The notes: generated from the sequence alone by a model not told the origin. 64,000 bases of DNA from Nocardioides abyssi (GCF_030412915.1 NZ_JAUHJR010000009.1:62001-126000); one strand, 5' to 3'. Positions 21,607 to 32,700 are shown, numbered from the stretch's first letter. Made by a program: numbers and translations.

Positions 21607-22068
21607 TCAGAGCAGGGTGACGCGGTCGCCGAGGCGGATGGTTCCCGACGTGAGCGCACGGAGGATCGAGCCGCCGCGCCGCCGCAGCGCGACTGCTCCC
21701 CCGGGGCCCATCGACGTCTCCATGACCCGGCACGGCGCGGCGACGCGGACCACCTCGAGCAGCACGCCGTCCGCGCCGTCCTGTGCACCGTCGTCTCCCG
21801 GGCCGACGAGCAGCCGGGCGCCGGGGTCGGTGGGGACGTCGAGCCCCGCGACCGTGACCGTGCGCCGCGTGGCGCTCGGCGGGACGGGCCGGCCGAGCTC
21901 GGCTGCGGCCGCAGCGAGCGCCTCGACCGACTGCACCGAGACGTGCCGGTGCCTGGTGCCCCACCACCGGTCGCCGACGACGCCGCGGCCCGCGACGACC
22001 TCGATCGCGGCGCGCTCCTCCATCGCCGCGTGCCGCTCGGGCGCGACGTGCAGCGCGACCACCCTCAT
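21607..22068 (-). CDS. MOSC-domain protein
   Basis: This 153-residue stand-alone MOSC domain has GVVGDRWWGTRHRHVSVQS in the N-terminal half and APCRVMET with the conserved Cys at about 112. It ends in RLGDRVTLL. MOSC domains act in molybdenum-cofactor sulfur transfer and in sulfur-carrier detoxification. The substrate of this one cannot be told from sequence. It starts 21 nt after the hisF stop and is probably the last gene of the his operon. Confidence 0.85.
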   Translation of the reverse strand: MRVVALHVAPERHAAMEERAAIEVVAGRGVVGDRWWGTRHRHVSVQSVEALAAAAAELGRPVPPSATRRTVTVAGLDVPTDPGARLLVGPGDDGAQDGADGVLLEVVRVAAPCRVMETSMGPGGAVALRRRGGSILRALTSGTIRLGDRVTLL

Positions 22069-22089
22069 CGCTCGCCCGTCACCGGGCCG

Positions 22090-22851
22090 TCACCGGACGG
22101 GGTGGCCGGCCTCGGAGAGCGTGCGCTTGACGTCGCCGACGCGCAGCGTGCCGAAGTGGAAGACCGTGGCGGCGAGGACGGCGTCGGCGCCGGCGTCGAC
22201 CGCGGGCGGGAAGTGCTCGACGGCGCCGGCGCCGCCGGAGGCGATGACGGGGATCGAGACCTCGCGGCGCACGGCCTCGATCAGCCGGAGGTCGAAGCCG
22301 TCCTGGGTGCCGTCGGCGTCCATGGCGTTGAGCAGGATCTCCCCCGCGCCGAGCTCGGCGGCGCGCACGGCCCACGCGACCGCGTCGAGGCCGGCGGACC
22401 GCCGACCGCCGTGGGTGGTGACCTCGAAGCCCGAGTCGGTGCCGGCGGCGCGGCGGGCGTCGACGGACAGCACGAGCACCTGGTTGCCGAAGCGGTCGGC
22501 GATCTCGGCGACCAGCTCGGGCCGGCGGATCGCCGCGGTGTTGACCGCGACCTTGTCGGCGCCGGCCCGCAGGAGGCGGTCGACGTCGGCCGGCGAGGAG
22601 ACGCCGCCGCCGACGGTCAGCGGGATGAAGACCTGCTCGGCGGTGGCCGAGACGATCTCCATCGTGGTCGAGCGGCCCTCGTGGGAGGCGGAGATGTCGA
22701 GGAAGGTCAGCTCGTCGGCACCCTCGGCGTCGTAGACCTTCGCCAGCTCGACGGGGTCACCGGCGTCGCGGAGGTCCTGGAAGTTGATGCCCTTGACCAC
22801 CCGGCCGGCGTCGACGTCCAGGCACGGGATGACCCGGACCGCGAGGGTCAC
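22090..22851 (-). CDS. hisF: Imidazole glycerol phosphate synthase cyclase subunit
   Basis: HisF uses ammonia from HisH to form imidazole glycerol phosphate and AICAR. It has 253 residues. The (beta/alpha)8 barrel motifs are [15 protein letters not shown] with the catalytic Asp, LTVGGGV, VNTAA and the second catalytic Asp in [21 protein letters not shown] is also present. GTG 22851 overlaps the hisA stop by 4 nt. An impA gene, present between hisA and hisF in mycobacteria, is absent here. Confidence 0.97.
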   Translation of the reverse strand: MTLAVRVIPCLDVDAGRVVKGINFQDLRDAGDPVELAKVYDAEGADELTFLDISASHEGRSTTMEIVSATAEQVFIPLTVGGGVSSPADVDRLLRAGADKVAVNTAAIRRPELVAEIADRFGNQVLVLSVDARRAAGTDSGFEVTTHGGRRSAGLDAVAWAVRAAELGAGEILLNAMDADGTQDGFDLRLIEAVRREVSIPVIASGGAGAVEHFPPAVDAGADAVLAATVFHFGTLRVGDVKRTLSEAGHPVR

Positions 22852-23582
22852 TGCGCCCCGCCGCGGGTCAGGGCGAGGGCGTCCTCGAGGGTGAAGCGCC
22901 CCTCGTAGAGCGCGGTGCCGGCGATCGCGCCCTCGACGCCCTCGGGTACGAGGTCCATCAGCGCGCGGATGTCGTCGAGCGTCGAGACTCCGCCGGAGGC
23001 GATGACCGGCCGGTCGGTGGCCGCGCACACGTCGCGCAGCAGCTGCAGGTTGGGCCCGGCGAGCATGCCGTCCTTGTTGACGTCGGTGACGACGTACCGC
23101 GCACAGCCCTCGGCGTCGAGGCGCGCGAGCGTCTCGTAGAGGTCGCCACCGTCCTTGGTCCAGCCGCGCGCGGCCAGCGTCGTGCCGCGCACGTCGAGGC
23201 CGATCGCGATCCGGTCGCCGTGCTCGGCGATGATCCGCGCGCACCACTCGGGGTTCTCCAGCGCGGCAGTGCCGATGTTGACCCGCCGGCAGCCGGTCGC
23301 GAGCGCGCTCTCGAGCGACTCGTCGTCGCGGATGCCGCCGCTCATCTCCACGTCGATGTCGAGCGCGCCGACGATCTCGGCCTGCAGCTCGCGGTTGGAG
23401 CCCCGGCCGAACGCCGCGTCGAGGTCGACCAGGTGCAGCCACTCCGACCCGGCGTCCTGCCACCGGCGCGCGGCGGCGACCGGGTCGCCGTACGCCCGCT
23501 CGGAGCCGGCGACGCCCTGCGCGAGCTGGACCGCGCGGCCCTCGGTGATGTCGACGGCGGGCAGGAGCTGGAGGTAGGACAT
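22848..23582 (-). CDS. priA: HisA/TrpF dual-type isomerase (PriA)
   Basis: This 244-residue barrel protein shows [10 protein letters not shown], the catalytic Asp pair (LPAVD and [13 protein letters not shown]), EMSGGIRDD and [11 protein letters not shown]. In actinobacteria this orthologue (PriA) isomerises both ProFAR (histidine) and phosphoribosylanthranilate (tryptophan). No trpF lies in the trp cluster of this window, which supports the dual role, though a distant trpF cannot be excluded. Separated from hisH by 68 nt containing a GC-rich hairpin. Confidence 0.92.
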   Translation of the reverse strand: MSYLQLLPAVDITEGRAVQLAQGVAGSERAYGDPVAAARRWQDAGSEWLHLVDLDAAFGRGSNRELQAEIVGALDIDVEMSGGIRDDESLESALATGCRRVNIGTAALENPEWCARIIAEHGDRIAIGLDVRGTTLAARGWTKDGGDLYETLARLDAEGCARYVVTDVNKDGMLAGPNLQLLRDVCAATDRPVIASGGVSTLDDIRALMDLVPEGVEGAIAGTALYEGRFTLEDALALTRGGAQ

Positions 23583-23650
23583 GGCTTCTTCCTGGGTCAG
23601 GGACAGGTGCAGGTCAGAGCAGTACGACGCGGGGCGGGCCCGCGCCCGGG

Positions 23651-24301
23651 TCAGAGCGAGGCGACCCAGTTGCGGAACAGCGCCGCGCCGGCGTCGCCGG
23701 ACTTCTCCGGGTGGAACTGGGTGGCCGTCAGCGGGCCGTTCTCCACGGCCGCGACGAACCGATCACCGGCCCCAGGAGTCGAGCCCGTCTCGGCCCAGGT
23801 CACCAGCGGCGCCCGGGTGCGGTCGTTGGTGACCAGCTCCCACTCGCGCACGCCGTAGGAGTGCACGAAGTAGAACCGCTCGTCCTCGATGCCGGAGAAG
23901 AGCGTCGAGCCCTCCGGCACCTCGACGGTGTTCCAGCCCATGTGCGGCACGACCGGCGCCTGGAGCCGCTCGACCACGCCGGGCCACTCGTCGCAGCCGT
24001 CGGCCTCCACGCCGTGCTCGACGCCGCGGCCGAAGAGGATCTGCATGCCGACGCAGATGCCGAGGACCGGGCGGCCGCCCGCGAGCCGGCGGCCGATGAG
24101 CCGGTCGCCCTTGATCGCGCGCAGGCCCTCCATGCAGGCGGCGAACGCGCCGACGCCGGGCACCAGCAGGCCGTCGGCGGCCAGGCAGGTGTCGAAGTCG
24201 GAGGTCAGCTCGACGTCGGCGCCCGCGCGCTCGACCGCGCGCACGGCCGAGCGGAGGTTGCCGGACCCGTAGTCGAGGACCGCGACCTTCGGTGCGCTCA
24301 C
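23651..24301 (-). CDS. hisH: Imidazole glycerol phosphate synthase glutaminase subunit
   Basis: HisH supplies ammonia to HisF. It is a 216-residue class I glutamine amidotransferase with nucleophile Cys in GICVGMQ, the oxyanion region PGVGAF and the His-Glu pair in QFHPEKS. The N-terminus is [13 protein letters not shown] 24301 overlaps the hisB stop by 4 nt. Confidence 0.97.
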   Translation of the reverse strand: MSAPKVAVLDYGSGNLRSAVRAVERAGADVELTSDFDTCLAADGLLVPGVGAFAACMEGLRAIKGDRLIGRRLAGGRPVLGICVGMQILFGRGVEHGVEADGCDEWPGVVERLQAPVVPHMGWNTVEVPEGSTLFSGIEDERFYFVHSYGVREWELVTNDRTRAPLVTWAETGSTPGAGDRFVAAVENGPLTATQFHPEKSGDAGAALFRNWVASL

Positions 24302-24906
24302 AGAGCACCCTTGGTCGACGGGATGCCCGTCTCGCGCGGGTCGAGCGCCACGGCGTCGCGGAACGCGCGCGCGAACGCCTTGAACTGCGTCTCGACGATG
24401 TGGTGCGGCTCGCGGCCGGCCAGCACGCGCACGTGCAGGGCGAAGTGGCCGTGGAAGGCGATCGACTCGAAGACGTGCTGGGTCAGCGAGCCGAGGTACG
24501 CCGGCGTGCTGCCGCCGAGCTGGACGTACTGCTGCCCCTCCGGCTCGCCGGTGTGCACGCAGTAGGGCCGCCCGGAGACGTCGACGACCGCGTGGACGAG
24601 CGCCTCGTCCAGCGGCACGGTGGCGTCGCCGAAGCGGCGGATGCCGACCTTGTCGCCGAGCGCCTGGCGCAGGGCCTGGCCCAGCGCGATCGCGGTGTCC
24701 TCGGTGGTGTGGTGGGCGTCGATCCAGTGGTCGCCCTCGGAGTGCACGGTGAGGTCGACCAGGCTGTGCCGCGCGAACGCGGTCAGCATGTGGTCGTAGA
24801 AGCCGATGCCGGTGGAGACGTCGTGGCGGCCGGAGCCGTCCAGGTCGACCTCGACGAGCACCTTCGACTCGCTGGTCTGCCGCTCGATGCGTGCGGTCCT
24901 GCTCAT
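24298..24906 (-). CDS. hisB: Imidazoleglycerol-phosphate dehydratase
   Basis: This monofunctional 202-residue dehydratase forms imidazole acetol phosphate. Metal-binding motifs are present ([20 protein letters not shown] and the later FKAFARAF region). There is no phosphatase domain, as in other actinobacteria. ATG 24906 overlaps the hisC stop by 4 nt. Confidence 0.97.
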   Translation of the reverse strand: MSRTARIERQTSESKVLVEVDLDGSGRHDVSTGIGFYDHMLTAFARHSLVDLTVHSEGDHWIDAHHTTEDTAIALGQALRQALGDKVGIRRFGDATVPLDEALVHAVVDVSGRPYCVHTGEPEGQQYVQLGGSTPAYLGSLTQHVFESIAFHGHFALHVRVLAGREPHHIVETQFKAFARAFRDAVALDPRETGIPSTKGAL

Positions 24907-26027
24907 GGCTGTCCCTCTTCCGTCTCGGTCACGTGCGCCAGCACGTCGGCCAGTGCCTGCTGGAACGCCGCCATCTCCTCGGGTGTTCCGATCGAGACCC
25001 GCAACCAGCCGGGCGGGCCCACCTCGCGCACCAGCACGCCGTGGTCCAGCAGGCCCTGCCACACAGCATGACGGTCGGCGAAGGCACCGAACAACACGAA
25101 GTTCGCGTCGCTCTCGGCCACCTGCAGGCCCTGCTCGCGCAGCCAGGTCACGGTCCGGTCCCGCTCGGCGCGCAGGTTGTCGACCTTGCCGAGCAGCTCG
25201 GGGGCGTGCCGCAGCGCGGCCAGCGCGGCCGCCTGGGTGACCGCGGAGAGGTGGTAGGGCAGCCGCACGACGCGGATCGCGTCGCAGATCGCCGGGTCCG
25301 CAGCGAGGTAGCCCAGCCGCAGCCCTGCGGCGGCGAAGGCCTTGCTCATCGTGCGGGTGACGACCAGGTTGCGGTGAGTCGGCAGCAGCTCGAGCGCGCT
25401 CGGGACACCGGCGCGCCGGAACTCGCCGTACGCCTCGTCGACCACGACCAAGCCCTGCGGCTCGTAGGACGCCGCCGCCTCGCACAGCACGGTGACCGCC
25501 TCGGGCGGCAGCGCCGTGCCGGTCGGGTTGTTCGGCGAGGGCAGCAGCACCACGCTCGGCCGGTGCTCGCGCACCAGCGCGGCGGCCGCGTCGAGGTCGA
25601 GGGAGAAGTCGTCCTCGCGGCGCCCCTGCACCCACTCGGTGGAGGTGTCGCGGGCGTACTCGGGATACATCGAGTACGTCGGCGCGAAGCTCAGCGCCGA
25701 GCGGCCCGGCCCGCCGAAGGCCTGCAGCAGCTGCAGCATCACCTCGTTGGAGCCGTTGGCCGCCCACACCTGCTCGACCCCGATCCCGTGCGGGGTGTCG
25801 CGCGCGAGGTAGTCGGCCAGCGCGGCGCGCAGGGCGACGTGCTCGCGGTCGGGGTAGCGGTGCAGCCCCCGGGCGGCCTCCGCGACCGACGCCGCGATGT
25901 CAGCGACGCAGGCCTCGGAGGGGCCGTAGGGGTTCTCGTTGGTGTTGAGCTGGACCGGCACGTCCAGCTGGGGGGCGCCGTAGGGCTCGAGGCCGCGCAG
26001 CTCCTCCCGGATCGGGGGGAAGGTCAT
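24903..26027 (-). CDS. hisC: Histidinol-phosphate aminotransferase
   Basis: HisC is a 374-residue class I/II PLP enzyme that transfers the amino group to imidazole acetol phosphate. [10 protein letters not shown] opens the active site, PNNPTG and DEAYGEF bind the cofactor, and the PLP lysine lies in [17 protein letters not shown] 26027 begins 11 nt after the hisD stop. Members can also act on aromatic keto acids, but that cannot be judged here. Confidence 0.95.
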   Translation of the reverse strand: MTFPPIREELRGLEPYGAPQLDVPVQLNTNENPYGPSEACVADIAASVAEAARGLHRYPDREHVALRAALADYLARDTPHGIGVEQVWAANGSNEVMLQLLQAFGGPGRSALSFAPTYSMYPEYARDTSTEWVQGRREDDFSLDLDAAAALVREHRPSVVLLPSPNNPTGTALPPEAVTVLCEAAASYEPQGLVVVDEAYGEFRRAGVPSALELLPTHRNLVVTRTMSKAFAAAGLRLGYLAADPAICDAIRVVRLPYHLSAVTQAAALAALRHAPELLGKVDNLRAERDRTVTWLREQGLQVAESDANFVLFGAFADRHAVWQGLLDHGVLVREVGPPGWLRVSIGTPEEMAAFQQALADVLAHVTETEEGQP

Positions 26028-26038
26028 CTCGGCCCCGG

Positions 26039-27337
26039 TCAGCCCTGGAACCGGACCCGCACCGCGGCGCCGTGGCCCGGCAGGTCCTCGGCCTCGGCCA
26101 GCGTCACGACGTGGTCGGCCACCTCGGCGAGCGCGTCGCGGGAGTAGTCCACGACGTGCACCGACTTGGTGAACGCGCGCACCGAGAGCCCCGAGGAGTG
26201 GCAGGCGCAGCCGCCCGTGGGCAGCACGTGGTTGGAGCCGGCGCAGTAGTCGCCGAGGCTCACCGGGGCGTGCGGGCCCACGAAGATCGCGCCGGCGTTG
26301 CGCACCCGGGCGGCCCAGCCGGCTGCGTCCTCGGTCTGGATCTCGAGGTGCTCGGCGGCGTAGGCGTTGACCACCTCCAGCCCCTGCTCGAGGTCGTCGA
26401 CGAGCACGACGCCCGACTGCGGGCCGGTCAGCGCGGTGCGGATCCGCTCGGTGTGCTTGGTGGCCAGGACCTGGGTCTCCAGCTCGGCCTCCACCGCGGC
26501 GGCCAGCCGCTCGGACGGCGTGACGAGCACGGCGCCGGCCAGCGGGTCGTGCTCGGCCTGGCTGACCAGGTCGGCGGCGACGTACGCCGCGTCGGCGGTG
26601 TCGTCGGCGAGGATCGCGATCTCCGTCGGACCGGCCTCGGAGTCGATGCCCACCAGGCCCTTGAGCAGACGCTTGGCGGTGACGGTGTAGATGTTCCCCG
26701 GACCGGTGACCAGGTCGACCCGCTCGCACGGGCCGGTGCCGTAGGCGAACATCGCGATCGCCTGGGCGCCGCCGACGGCGTACACCTCCTCCACCCCGAG
26801 CAGCGCGCACGCCGCGAGGATCGTCGGGTGCACGGCGCCGCCGAAGTCCTTCTGCGGCGGGGAGGCGAGCGCGATCGACTCGACGCCGGCGACCTGAGCG
26901 GGCACGACGTTCATCAGCACGCTGGAGACCAGCGGCGCGAGGCCGCCGGGCACGTAGAGGCCGACGCGGCGGATCGGCACCTTGCGGTGCGTCACGCGGG
27001 CGCCCGGGCCGAGGTCGGTGACGGCGTCGCGCTCGAGCTCGGCCTCGCAGGTCGCGCGCAGGCGGCGGACGGACTCCTCCAGCGCGGCGCGGATGTCGGG
27101 GTCGAGCCGCTCGAGCGCCTCGGTCGTCGCGCCGGCCGGGACGCGGAGCTCGTCGAGCTCGACGCCGTCGAACCGGCGGGCGTACTCCTTGATCGCGTCC
27201 ACGCCGCGGGTGCGCACCGCCTCGCAGATCGCATGCACCGCGGGCACCGCTGCCTCGACGTCGAAGTCGGCCCTCGGGACGACGTCGCGGTAGTCGACGG
27301 AACCCTCGGTCCCGCGCAGGTCGATGCGGCGGATCAT
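26039..27337 (-). CDS. hisD: Histidinol dehydrogenase
   Basis: HisD is a 432-residue zinc enzyme oxidising L-histidinol to histidine. Motifs include [32 protein letters not shown], the zinc and catalytic segment SQAEHD, EHLEI and GSNHVLPT. It is the first gene of the leftward his operon. ATG 27337 has no ribosome site but lies 6 nt below a TAGGAT box, so the mRNA is probably leaderless. Confidence 0.97.
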   Translation of the reverse strand: MIRRIDLRGTEGSVDYRDVVPRADFDVEAAVPAVHAICEAVRTRGVDAIKEYARRFDGVELDELRVPAGATTEALERLDPDIRAALEESVRRLRATCEAELERDAVTDLGPGARVTHRKVPIRRVGLYVPGGLAPLVSSVLMNVVPAQVAGVESIALASPPQKDFGGAVHPTILAACALLGVEEVYAVGGAQAIAMFAYGTGPCERVDLVTGPGNIYTVTAKRLLKGLVGIDSEAGPTEIAILADDTADAAYVAADLVSQAEHDPLAGAVLVTPSERLAAAVEAELETQVLATKHTERIRTALTGPQSGVVLVDDLEQGLEVVNAYAAEHLEIQTEDAAGWAARVRNAGAIFVGPHAPVSLGDYCAGSNHVLPTGGCACHSSGLSVRAFTKSVHVVDYSRDALAEVADHVVTLAEAEDLPGHGAAVRVRFQG

Positions 27338-27343
27338 GGCCCG

Positions 27344-27349
27344 ATCCTA
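27344..27349 (-). promoter_or_regulatory. Candidate -10 box of hisD operon, leaderless
   Basis: TAGGAT on the minus strand, CGGGCC, then the hisD ATG. It is arranged back to back with a matching box for the rightward LON-domain gene inside an 84-bp divergent gap. There is no room for an attenuator or T-box. Confidence 0.6.
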
Positions 27350-27409
27350 CGTTCGCGCGCCCCACCGCCCCGAACCGGTGACGCTGGCCGGACGGGCCCG
27401 GGCGCGCAC

Positions 27410-27415
27410 TAGGTT
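27410..27415 (+). promoter_or_regulatory. Candidate -10 box of LON-domain gene, leaderless
   Basis: TAGGTT, GGACCC, then GTG at 27422. It has the same 6-nt spacing as the pyk and hisD boxes. Confidence 0.6.
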
Positions 27416-27421
27416 GGACCC

Positions 27422-28087
27422 GTGACCGACACGCTGCCGATGTTCCCGCTCAACGCGGTGCTCTTCCCCGGCGTCAGCGTGCCGCTGACCGTCTTCGAGG
27501 ACCGCTACCGCGCGCTCGTCCACCACCTGCTGCGCGTGGAGGACCCCGCCGAGCGGGTCTTCGGGTCCGTCGCCATCCGCGAGGGCTACGAGGTCGGCGA
27601 CCACGGTGCCCAGTCGCTCTACCGGATCGGCGTGCGCGTGCAGCTCACCGAGGTCGAGCCGCACCCCGACGGCTCCTTCGACGTCGTCGCGGTCGGGCTG
27701 GACCGCATCGAGCTGGACCACCTCGACCCGACCGGGATCTTCCCCGTCGGGCACGTCATCGACCGGCCCGAGCCGACCAAGCCGGTCCCCGACTCGCTGC
27801 TCGAGCAGGCCCGCGCCACCTTCGTCGCCTACCGCGCGGCGCTCTCGGAGATCCGCACCGACCCGTACGACGGCACGCTGCCGCGCGACCCGTCGTACCT
27901 CTCCTGGACGCTGGCGGCCTGCGCCCCGCTCCCGATGCCCGAGCGCCAGATGCTGCTCGAGGCCGAGGACGCCGAGGAGCGCCTGGTGCTGGTCACCGAC
28001 CTGCTGCGCACCGAGCTGCGGGCGATGAACGTGATCCCGTCCCTGCCCGCCACCGACGTGGCGCGCACCCGTTGGTCGCCGAACTAG
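27422..28087 (+). CDS. LON N-terminal-domain protein
   Basis: This 221-residue protein consists of the substrate-binding LON domain only ([26 protein letters not shown] at the start, then [10 protein letters not shown]). It lacks the AAA+ and protease parts of Lon. Such stand-alone proteins are common in actinobacteria; their function is unknown, with substrate or adaptor binding suggested by homology. GTG 27422 is supported by the leaderless promoter. A YbaK gene follows after 22 nt. Confidence 0.88.
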   Translation: MTDTLPMFPLNAVLFPGVSVPLTVFEDRYRALVHHLLRVEDPAERVFGSVAIREGYEVGDHGAQSLYRIGVRVQLTEVEPHPDGSFDVVAVGLDRIELDHLDPTGIFPVGHVIDRPEPTKPVPDSLLEQARATFVAYRAALSEIRTDPYDGTLPRDPSYLSWTLAACAPLPMPERQMLLEAEDAEERLVLVTDLLRTELRAMNVIPSLPATDVARTRWSPN

Positions 28088-28109
28088 CGGTCCCGACACC
28101 CGAGGAACC

Positions 28110-28604
28110 ATGGCGAAGAAGAAAGCCGCCCGCGCGGGCGGCACGCCCGCGACCGTCGCGCTGAGCGCTGCGGGGATCGCGTTCACCACCCACGAGTACG
28201 AGCACGACCCCCGCGCGGCCTCCTTCGGCCTCGAGGCCGCCGAGGCGCTCGGGCTCGACCCGGCCTGCGTGTTCAAGACCCTGATGGCGAACGTCGACGG
28301 CAAGCTGGCCGTCGGCATCGTGCCGGTCGACCGCCAGCTCGACCTCAAGGCGCTCGCCCGGGCGCTGGGCGGGAGCAGGGCTGCGATGGCCGACGTCGCG
28401 GCCGCGGAGCGCGCCACCGGGTACGTCGCCGGCGGGATCTCGCCGGTCGGCCAGAAGCGCCCGCACCCGACCGTCGTCGACGCGACCGCGCTCGACCACC
28501 CGACGGTCTACGTCTCCGGAGGGCGGCGCGGGCTCGACCTCGGCCTCTCCCCCACTGACCTGGTCGCGGCCACCTCGGCCGTCGTCGCACCGATCGCGCG
28601 CTGA
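28110..28604 (+). CDS. ybaK: YbaK/Cys-tRNA(Pro) deacylase
   Basis: This 164-residue trans-editing domain matches the family that hydrolyses Cys-tRNA(Pro), a proofreading step after prolyl-tRNA synthetase. VFKTLM with the conserved lysine, a GYVAGGISPVGQK segment and a YVSGGRRGLDLGLSP C-terminus are characteristic. ATG 28110 has a GAGGAA site. It is probably co-transcribed with the LON-domain gene. Confidence 0.9.
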   Translation: MAKKKAARAGGTPATVALSAAGIAFTTHEYEHDPRAASFGLEAAEALGLDPACVFKTLMANVDGKLAVGIVPVDRQLDLKALARALGGSRAAMADVAAAERATGYVAGGISPVGQKRPHPTVVDATALDHPTVYVSGGRRGLDLGLSPTDLVAATSAVVAPIAR

Positions 28605-28805
28605 CCGCGGACCCGCGTCCGCCCCACGTGGCCGGGCCGTGACCGAGGACACGTGTGGTCGGCGCCCTACCGCCCCGTCGGGTGAGGCTCGCCCCGGTCG
28701 GGCGTCGGGCACCTCCTGCTGTCCGGTCCGCCGGACTTCCCCCGACGTGCTTCGCAACGGGTCGACATGGGGTCGGTCCGCGAGAGCACACCCAAGGAGC
28801 AACAC

Positions 28806-29102
28806 ATGGCAACGACCAACGACACCGCCGGCACCGGCCACACCGCCACCCGCCGGATCAGCACCGAGACCAAGGCGTCGTTCAAGACGACCGAGCTGAT
28901 CGCCTACCTCGCCGCCGTCGTCGGCGTCCTCATCGCCTCGGCGGTCGTGGACGCCTCGGACTTCGGCGCCCAGGAGGCCTGGTTCTACGTCACCCTGCTG
29001 ACGATCGGCTACATGGTCAGCCGCGGTCTCGCGAAGTCCGGGAGCCGCGACTTCTACGACGACGAGCAGGGCCGTGACACCCGCGGTGCGCACCAGCACT
29101 GA
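28806..29102 (+). CDS. Small membrane protein, unknown function
   Basis: This 98-residue protein has a Thr-rich polar N-terminus, two transmembrane helices (about residues 32-50 and 57-75) and a polar, acidic-then-His C-terminus (YDDEQGRDTRGAHQH). ATG 28806 has a strong AAGGAG site 7 nt upstream, which decides it over an in-frame start at 28767. I do not recognise the family. The 201-nt gap before it shows nothing further that I can name. A perfect 15-bp hairpin terminator follows. Confidence 0.75.
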   Translation: MATTNDTAGTGHTATRRISTETKASFKTTELIAYLAAVVGVLIASAVVDASDFGAQEAWFYVTLLTIGYMVSRGLAKSGSRDFYDDEQGRDTRGAHQH

Positions 29103-29116
29103 CACCTGCTGCGACC

Positions 29117-29151
29117 AGACCGCCCCCGGCTCCCTGAGCCGGGGGCGGTCT
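29117..29151. terminator. Bidirectional hairpin terminator
   Basis: A perfect 15-bp stem (arms 29117-29131 and 29137-29151) with a 5-nt loop lies between the converging small membrane gene (stop 29102) and the DUF2567 gene (stop 29159). It is symmetrical, so it can serve both. Confidence 0.8.
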
Positions 29152-29158
29152 GCGTCTG

Positions 29159-29725
29159 CTAGCCGGGACGGTGGCCGGTCGGCCGCTTGGTGGTGACGAG
29201 GAAGACGACCGCCGTGCCGACCAGCGCGCCGCCGGGGAGCGCGAGCCAGGCGTGCGGCAGGTCGACGACCAGCGCGCCGTCGAGCTCGGTGCCGTCGGCG
29301 GCCGTGCGGGCGAGGACCTGCGGGTCCGGCGGGCCCCACTCCAGCCCGAGGCGGAGCATCAACCAGCCCCCGAGCGCCGCGCCGACGAGCGTGGCCGCCA
29401 GGGTGACCAGCTCGGAGCGGTCGAGGAGGTAGGCCGTCGCCGCGCCGACCAGGAACCCGGTCAGCACCGCCACCAGCACGTAGAGGCCGGTGCCGGCGAA
29501 GGAGTCGCGCAGGCCCGCCTCGTCGGTCAGCCACCGGCCGTCGCGGACCACGCCGGCCGGGGGCGACCACAGCTGGAACCAGATGACGCCGGCGACCAGG
29601 CCAGCCAGCGCCAGCGCGGCCACGACGAGGAGCGCCTGCACCACCAGCACCAGGACCGGCGAGCGGCGCGCGGACGCCGCCGCACCGGCCCGGTCGCGGG
29701 ACGGCGCGGTCAGCTGGTCAGGCAC
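29159..29725 (-). CDS. DUF2567-type membrane protein
   Basis: This 188-residue protein has four hydrophobic segments: one near residues 20-45, two around 70-120 and one near the C-terminus. A polar loop with AADGTELDGALVVDLPHAWL lies between the third and fourth. It resembles the actinobacterial DUF2567 family found next to dnaE. Its function is unknown. GTG 29725 overlaps the 3' end of dnaE by 16 nt, so translation is coupled. Confidence 0.7.
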   Translation of the reverse strand: MPDQLTAPSRDRAGAAASARRSPVLVLVVQALLVVAALALAGLVAGVIWFQLWSPPAGVVRDGRWLTDEAGLRDSFAGTGLYVLVAVLTGFLVGAATAYLLDRSELVTLAATLVGAALGGWLMLRLGLEWGPPDPQVLARTAADGTELDGALVVDLPHAWLALPGGALVGTAVVFLVTTKRPTGHRPG

Positions 29726-32700
29726 CCGGGCCCCAGCAGCTGCTTGAGGTCGGCGAAGAGCGCCGGGCTCGGCGTGACGCGGTGGTGGTCGCCGATGCGC
29801 ATGACCAGGGTCTTGTCGCGCATCAGCACGCGCAGGTGCACCTCGGTCATGCCGGGATGGGTGGAGAGCACGTCCTTCAGGTGAGCGACGACATCGGTGT
29901 TCACACGCGTCTGCGGCACCTTGATGACCACGGGCCCGGACGGGCCGTCGGAGATGTCGGGGACCGTCACCTCCTGGCCGTGGATCTCGGGCTGGTCCTT
30001 GCTGCGCGAGAGCCGGCCCTTGACGGTGAGGATCGCGTCCTCGGTCAGGTAGGTGCTCGCCAGCTGGTAGGAGCTGGGGAACAGCAGCACGTCGATGCCA
30101 CCGTCGAGGTCCTCCAGCGTGATCATCGCCCAGGCGTCGCCGCGCTTGGTGATCTTGCGCTGCACCGAGGTGACCAGGCCGCTGACCGTGATCGGCGAGC
30201 CGTCGGAGCGGTCCTCGTCGAGCATCAGCTGGCCGATGGAGCAGTCGGTGCCGTTGGAGAGGACGTGCTCCAGGCCGAGCAGCGGGTGGTCGGAGACGTA
30301 GAGACCGAGCATGTCCCGCTCGTGGCCGAGCAGGGTCATCTTGTCCCACTCGTCGAGGTCGGGCACGGTCACCGAGATGCCGAACCCGCCGCCGGAGTCG
30401 GCGTCCATCCCCCCGAAGAGCGAGTCCTGCCCGATCGCCTCGTTGCGCTTGATGTCGACGTACTGGTCGACCGCGGTCTCGTGGATGGCGACCAGCGCCC
30501 GGCGCCGGTGGTTCATCTCGTCGAAGGCGCCGGCCTTGATCAGCGACTCCACGACCCGCTTGTTGCAGACGTGGGCCGGCACCTTCTCCATGAAGTCGTT
30601 GAAGTCGGTGTAGCGGCCCTTCTCCTCGCGGGCGGCGACGATCCCGTCGACGACGTTGCCGCCGACGTTGCGGACCGCGGTGAGGCCGAAGCGCACGTCG
30701 GTGCCGACCGGGGTGAAGTTCGACGCCGACTCGTTCACGTCCGGAGGGAGCACCCGGATCTTCATCCGGCGGCACTCGTTGAGGTAGATCGCGGACTTGT
30801 CCTTGTCGTCCTTGACCGAGGTGAGCAGCGCGGCCATGTACTCGGCCGGGTAGTTGGCCTTGAGGTAGGCCGTCCAGTACGACACCAGGCCGTACGCCGC
30901 GGAGTGGGCCTTGTTGAAGGCGTAGTCGGAGAACGGCAGCAGGATGTCCCACAGCGTCTTGACCGCGGCCATGGAGTAGCCGCGCTCCTGCATGCCGGCC
31001 GAGAAGCCGGCGAACTGCTTGTCCAGCTCCTCCTTCTTCTTCTTGCCCATCGCGCGGCGCAGGATGTCGGCCTGGCCCAGGCTGTAGCCCGCGAGCTTCT
31101 GCGCGATGGCCATGACCTGCTCCTGGTAGACGATCAGGCCGTAGGTCTCGCCCAGGATGTCCTCGAGCGGCTCGGCCAGCTCGGGGTGGATCGCCTCGAC
31201 CGGCTCGCGACCGGTCTTGCGGCGGGCGTACTTGTTGTGGGAGTCCGCACCCATCGGGCCGGGGCGGTAGAGCGCGCCGACCGCGGAGATGTCCTCGAAG
31301 GTGTCGGGGCGCATCGAGCGCAGCAGGGCGCGCATCGGGCCGCCGTCGAGCTGGAAGACGCCGAGCGTGTCGCCGCGCTGGAGCAGGCGGTACGTCGCCT
31401 CGTCGGTGAGCGGCAGGTCCTCGAGCACCACGGTCTCGCCGCGGTTCATCGCGATGTTCTTCACCGCGTCGTCGAGCACGGTGAGGTTGCGCAGCCCGAG
31501 GAAGTCCATCTTGATCAGGCCGAGGCCCTCACAGGTGGGGTAGTCGAACTGGGTGATCATCGCGCCGTCGGCGGGGCGCTTGAGCATCGGGATGATGTCG
31601 AGCAGCGGCTCGCTGGACATGATCACGCCGGCGGCGTGCACGCCCCACTGGCGCTTGAGGCCCTCGATGCCGATCGCGGTGTCGACGACCTTCTTGACGT
31701 CGTTGTCGGCCTCGTAGAGCGAGCGGAACTCGCCGCCCTCGCCGAACCGCTTGTGCTCGGGGTTGAAGATCTCCTGGAGCGGGACGTCCTTGCCCATCAC
31801 CGCGGCGGGCATCGCCTTGGTGATCCGGTCGCCCATCGCGAACGGGTAGCCGAGGATGCGGCTGGAGTCCTTGACGGCCTGCTTCGCCTTGATCGTGCCG
31901 TAGGTGATGATGTAGCTGACCCGGTCGTCGCCGTACTTGTCGGTGACGTACCGGATGACCTCGCCGCGCCGGCGCTCGTCGAAGTCGATGTCGAAGTCGG
32001 GCATCGAGACGCGGTCGGGGTTGAGGAACCGCTCGAAGATCAGGCCGTGCTCGAGCGGGTCGAGGTCGGTGATCCGCAGCGCGTAGGCGACCATCGAGCC
32101 CGCACCGGAGCCTCGGCCGGGGCCGACGCGGATGCCGTTGTCCTTGGCCCAGCCGATGAAGTCGGCGACGACGAGGAAGTACCCCGGGAACCCCATCTGG
32201 GTGATGACGCCGAGCTCGAACTCCGCCTGCTTGCGCACGTGCTCCGGCACGCCGGCCGGGTAGCGCCTGGCGAGGCCGACCTCGACCTCCTTGACCAGCC
32301 AGGAGTCCTCGCTCTCGCCCGGCGGGCAGGGGAACTTCGGCATGTACTTGCCGACGGCCTCGGAGAACTGCACGTCGCACCGCTCGGCGATGAGCAGGGT
32401 GTTGTCGCACGCCTCGCGCAGCTGGTACTTGTCGACCCACAGCGCCCGCATCTCCTCGGCGGACTTCAGGTAGTAGCCGTCGCCGGAGAACGCGAACCGC
32501 TGGCCCGGGCCGTCGCCGGCCGGGATGTCCATCGTGGAGCCGGAGTTGATGCAGAGCAGGTGCTCCTGGGACTTGGCGTCCTCGCGCATCACGTAGTGGG
32601 AGTCGTTGGTGGCCAGCAGCGGGATCTTCAGGTCCTTGGCCAGGCGCAGCAGGCCGTCGCGGACCCGGTTCTCGATGTCGAGGCCGTGGTCCATCAGCTC

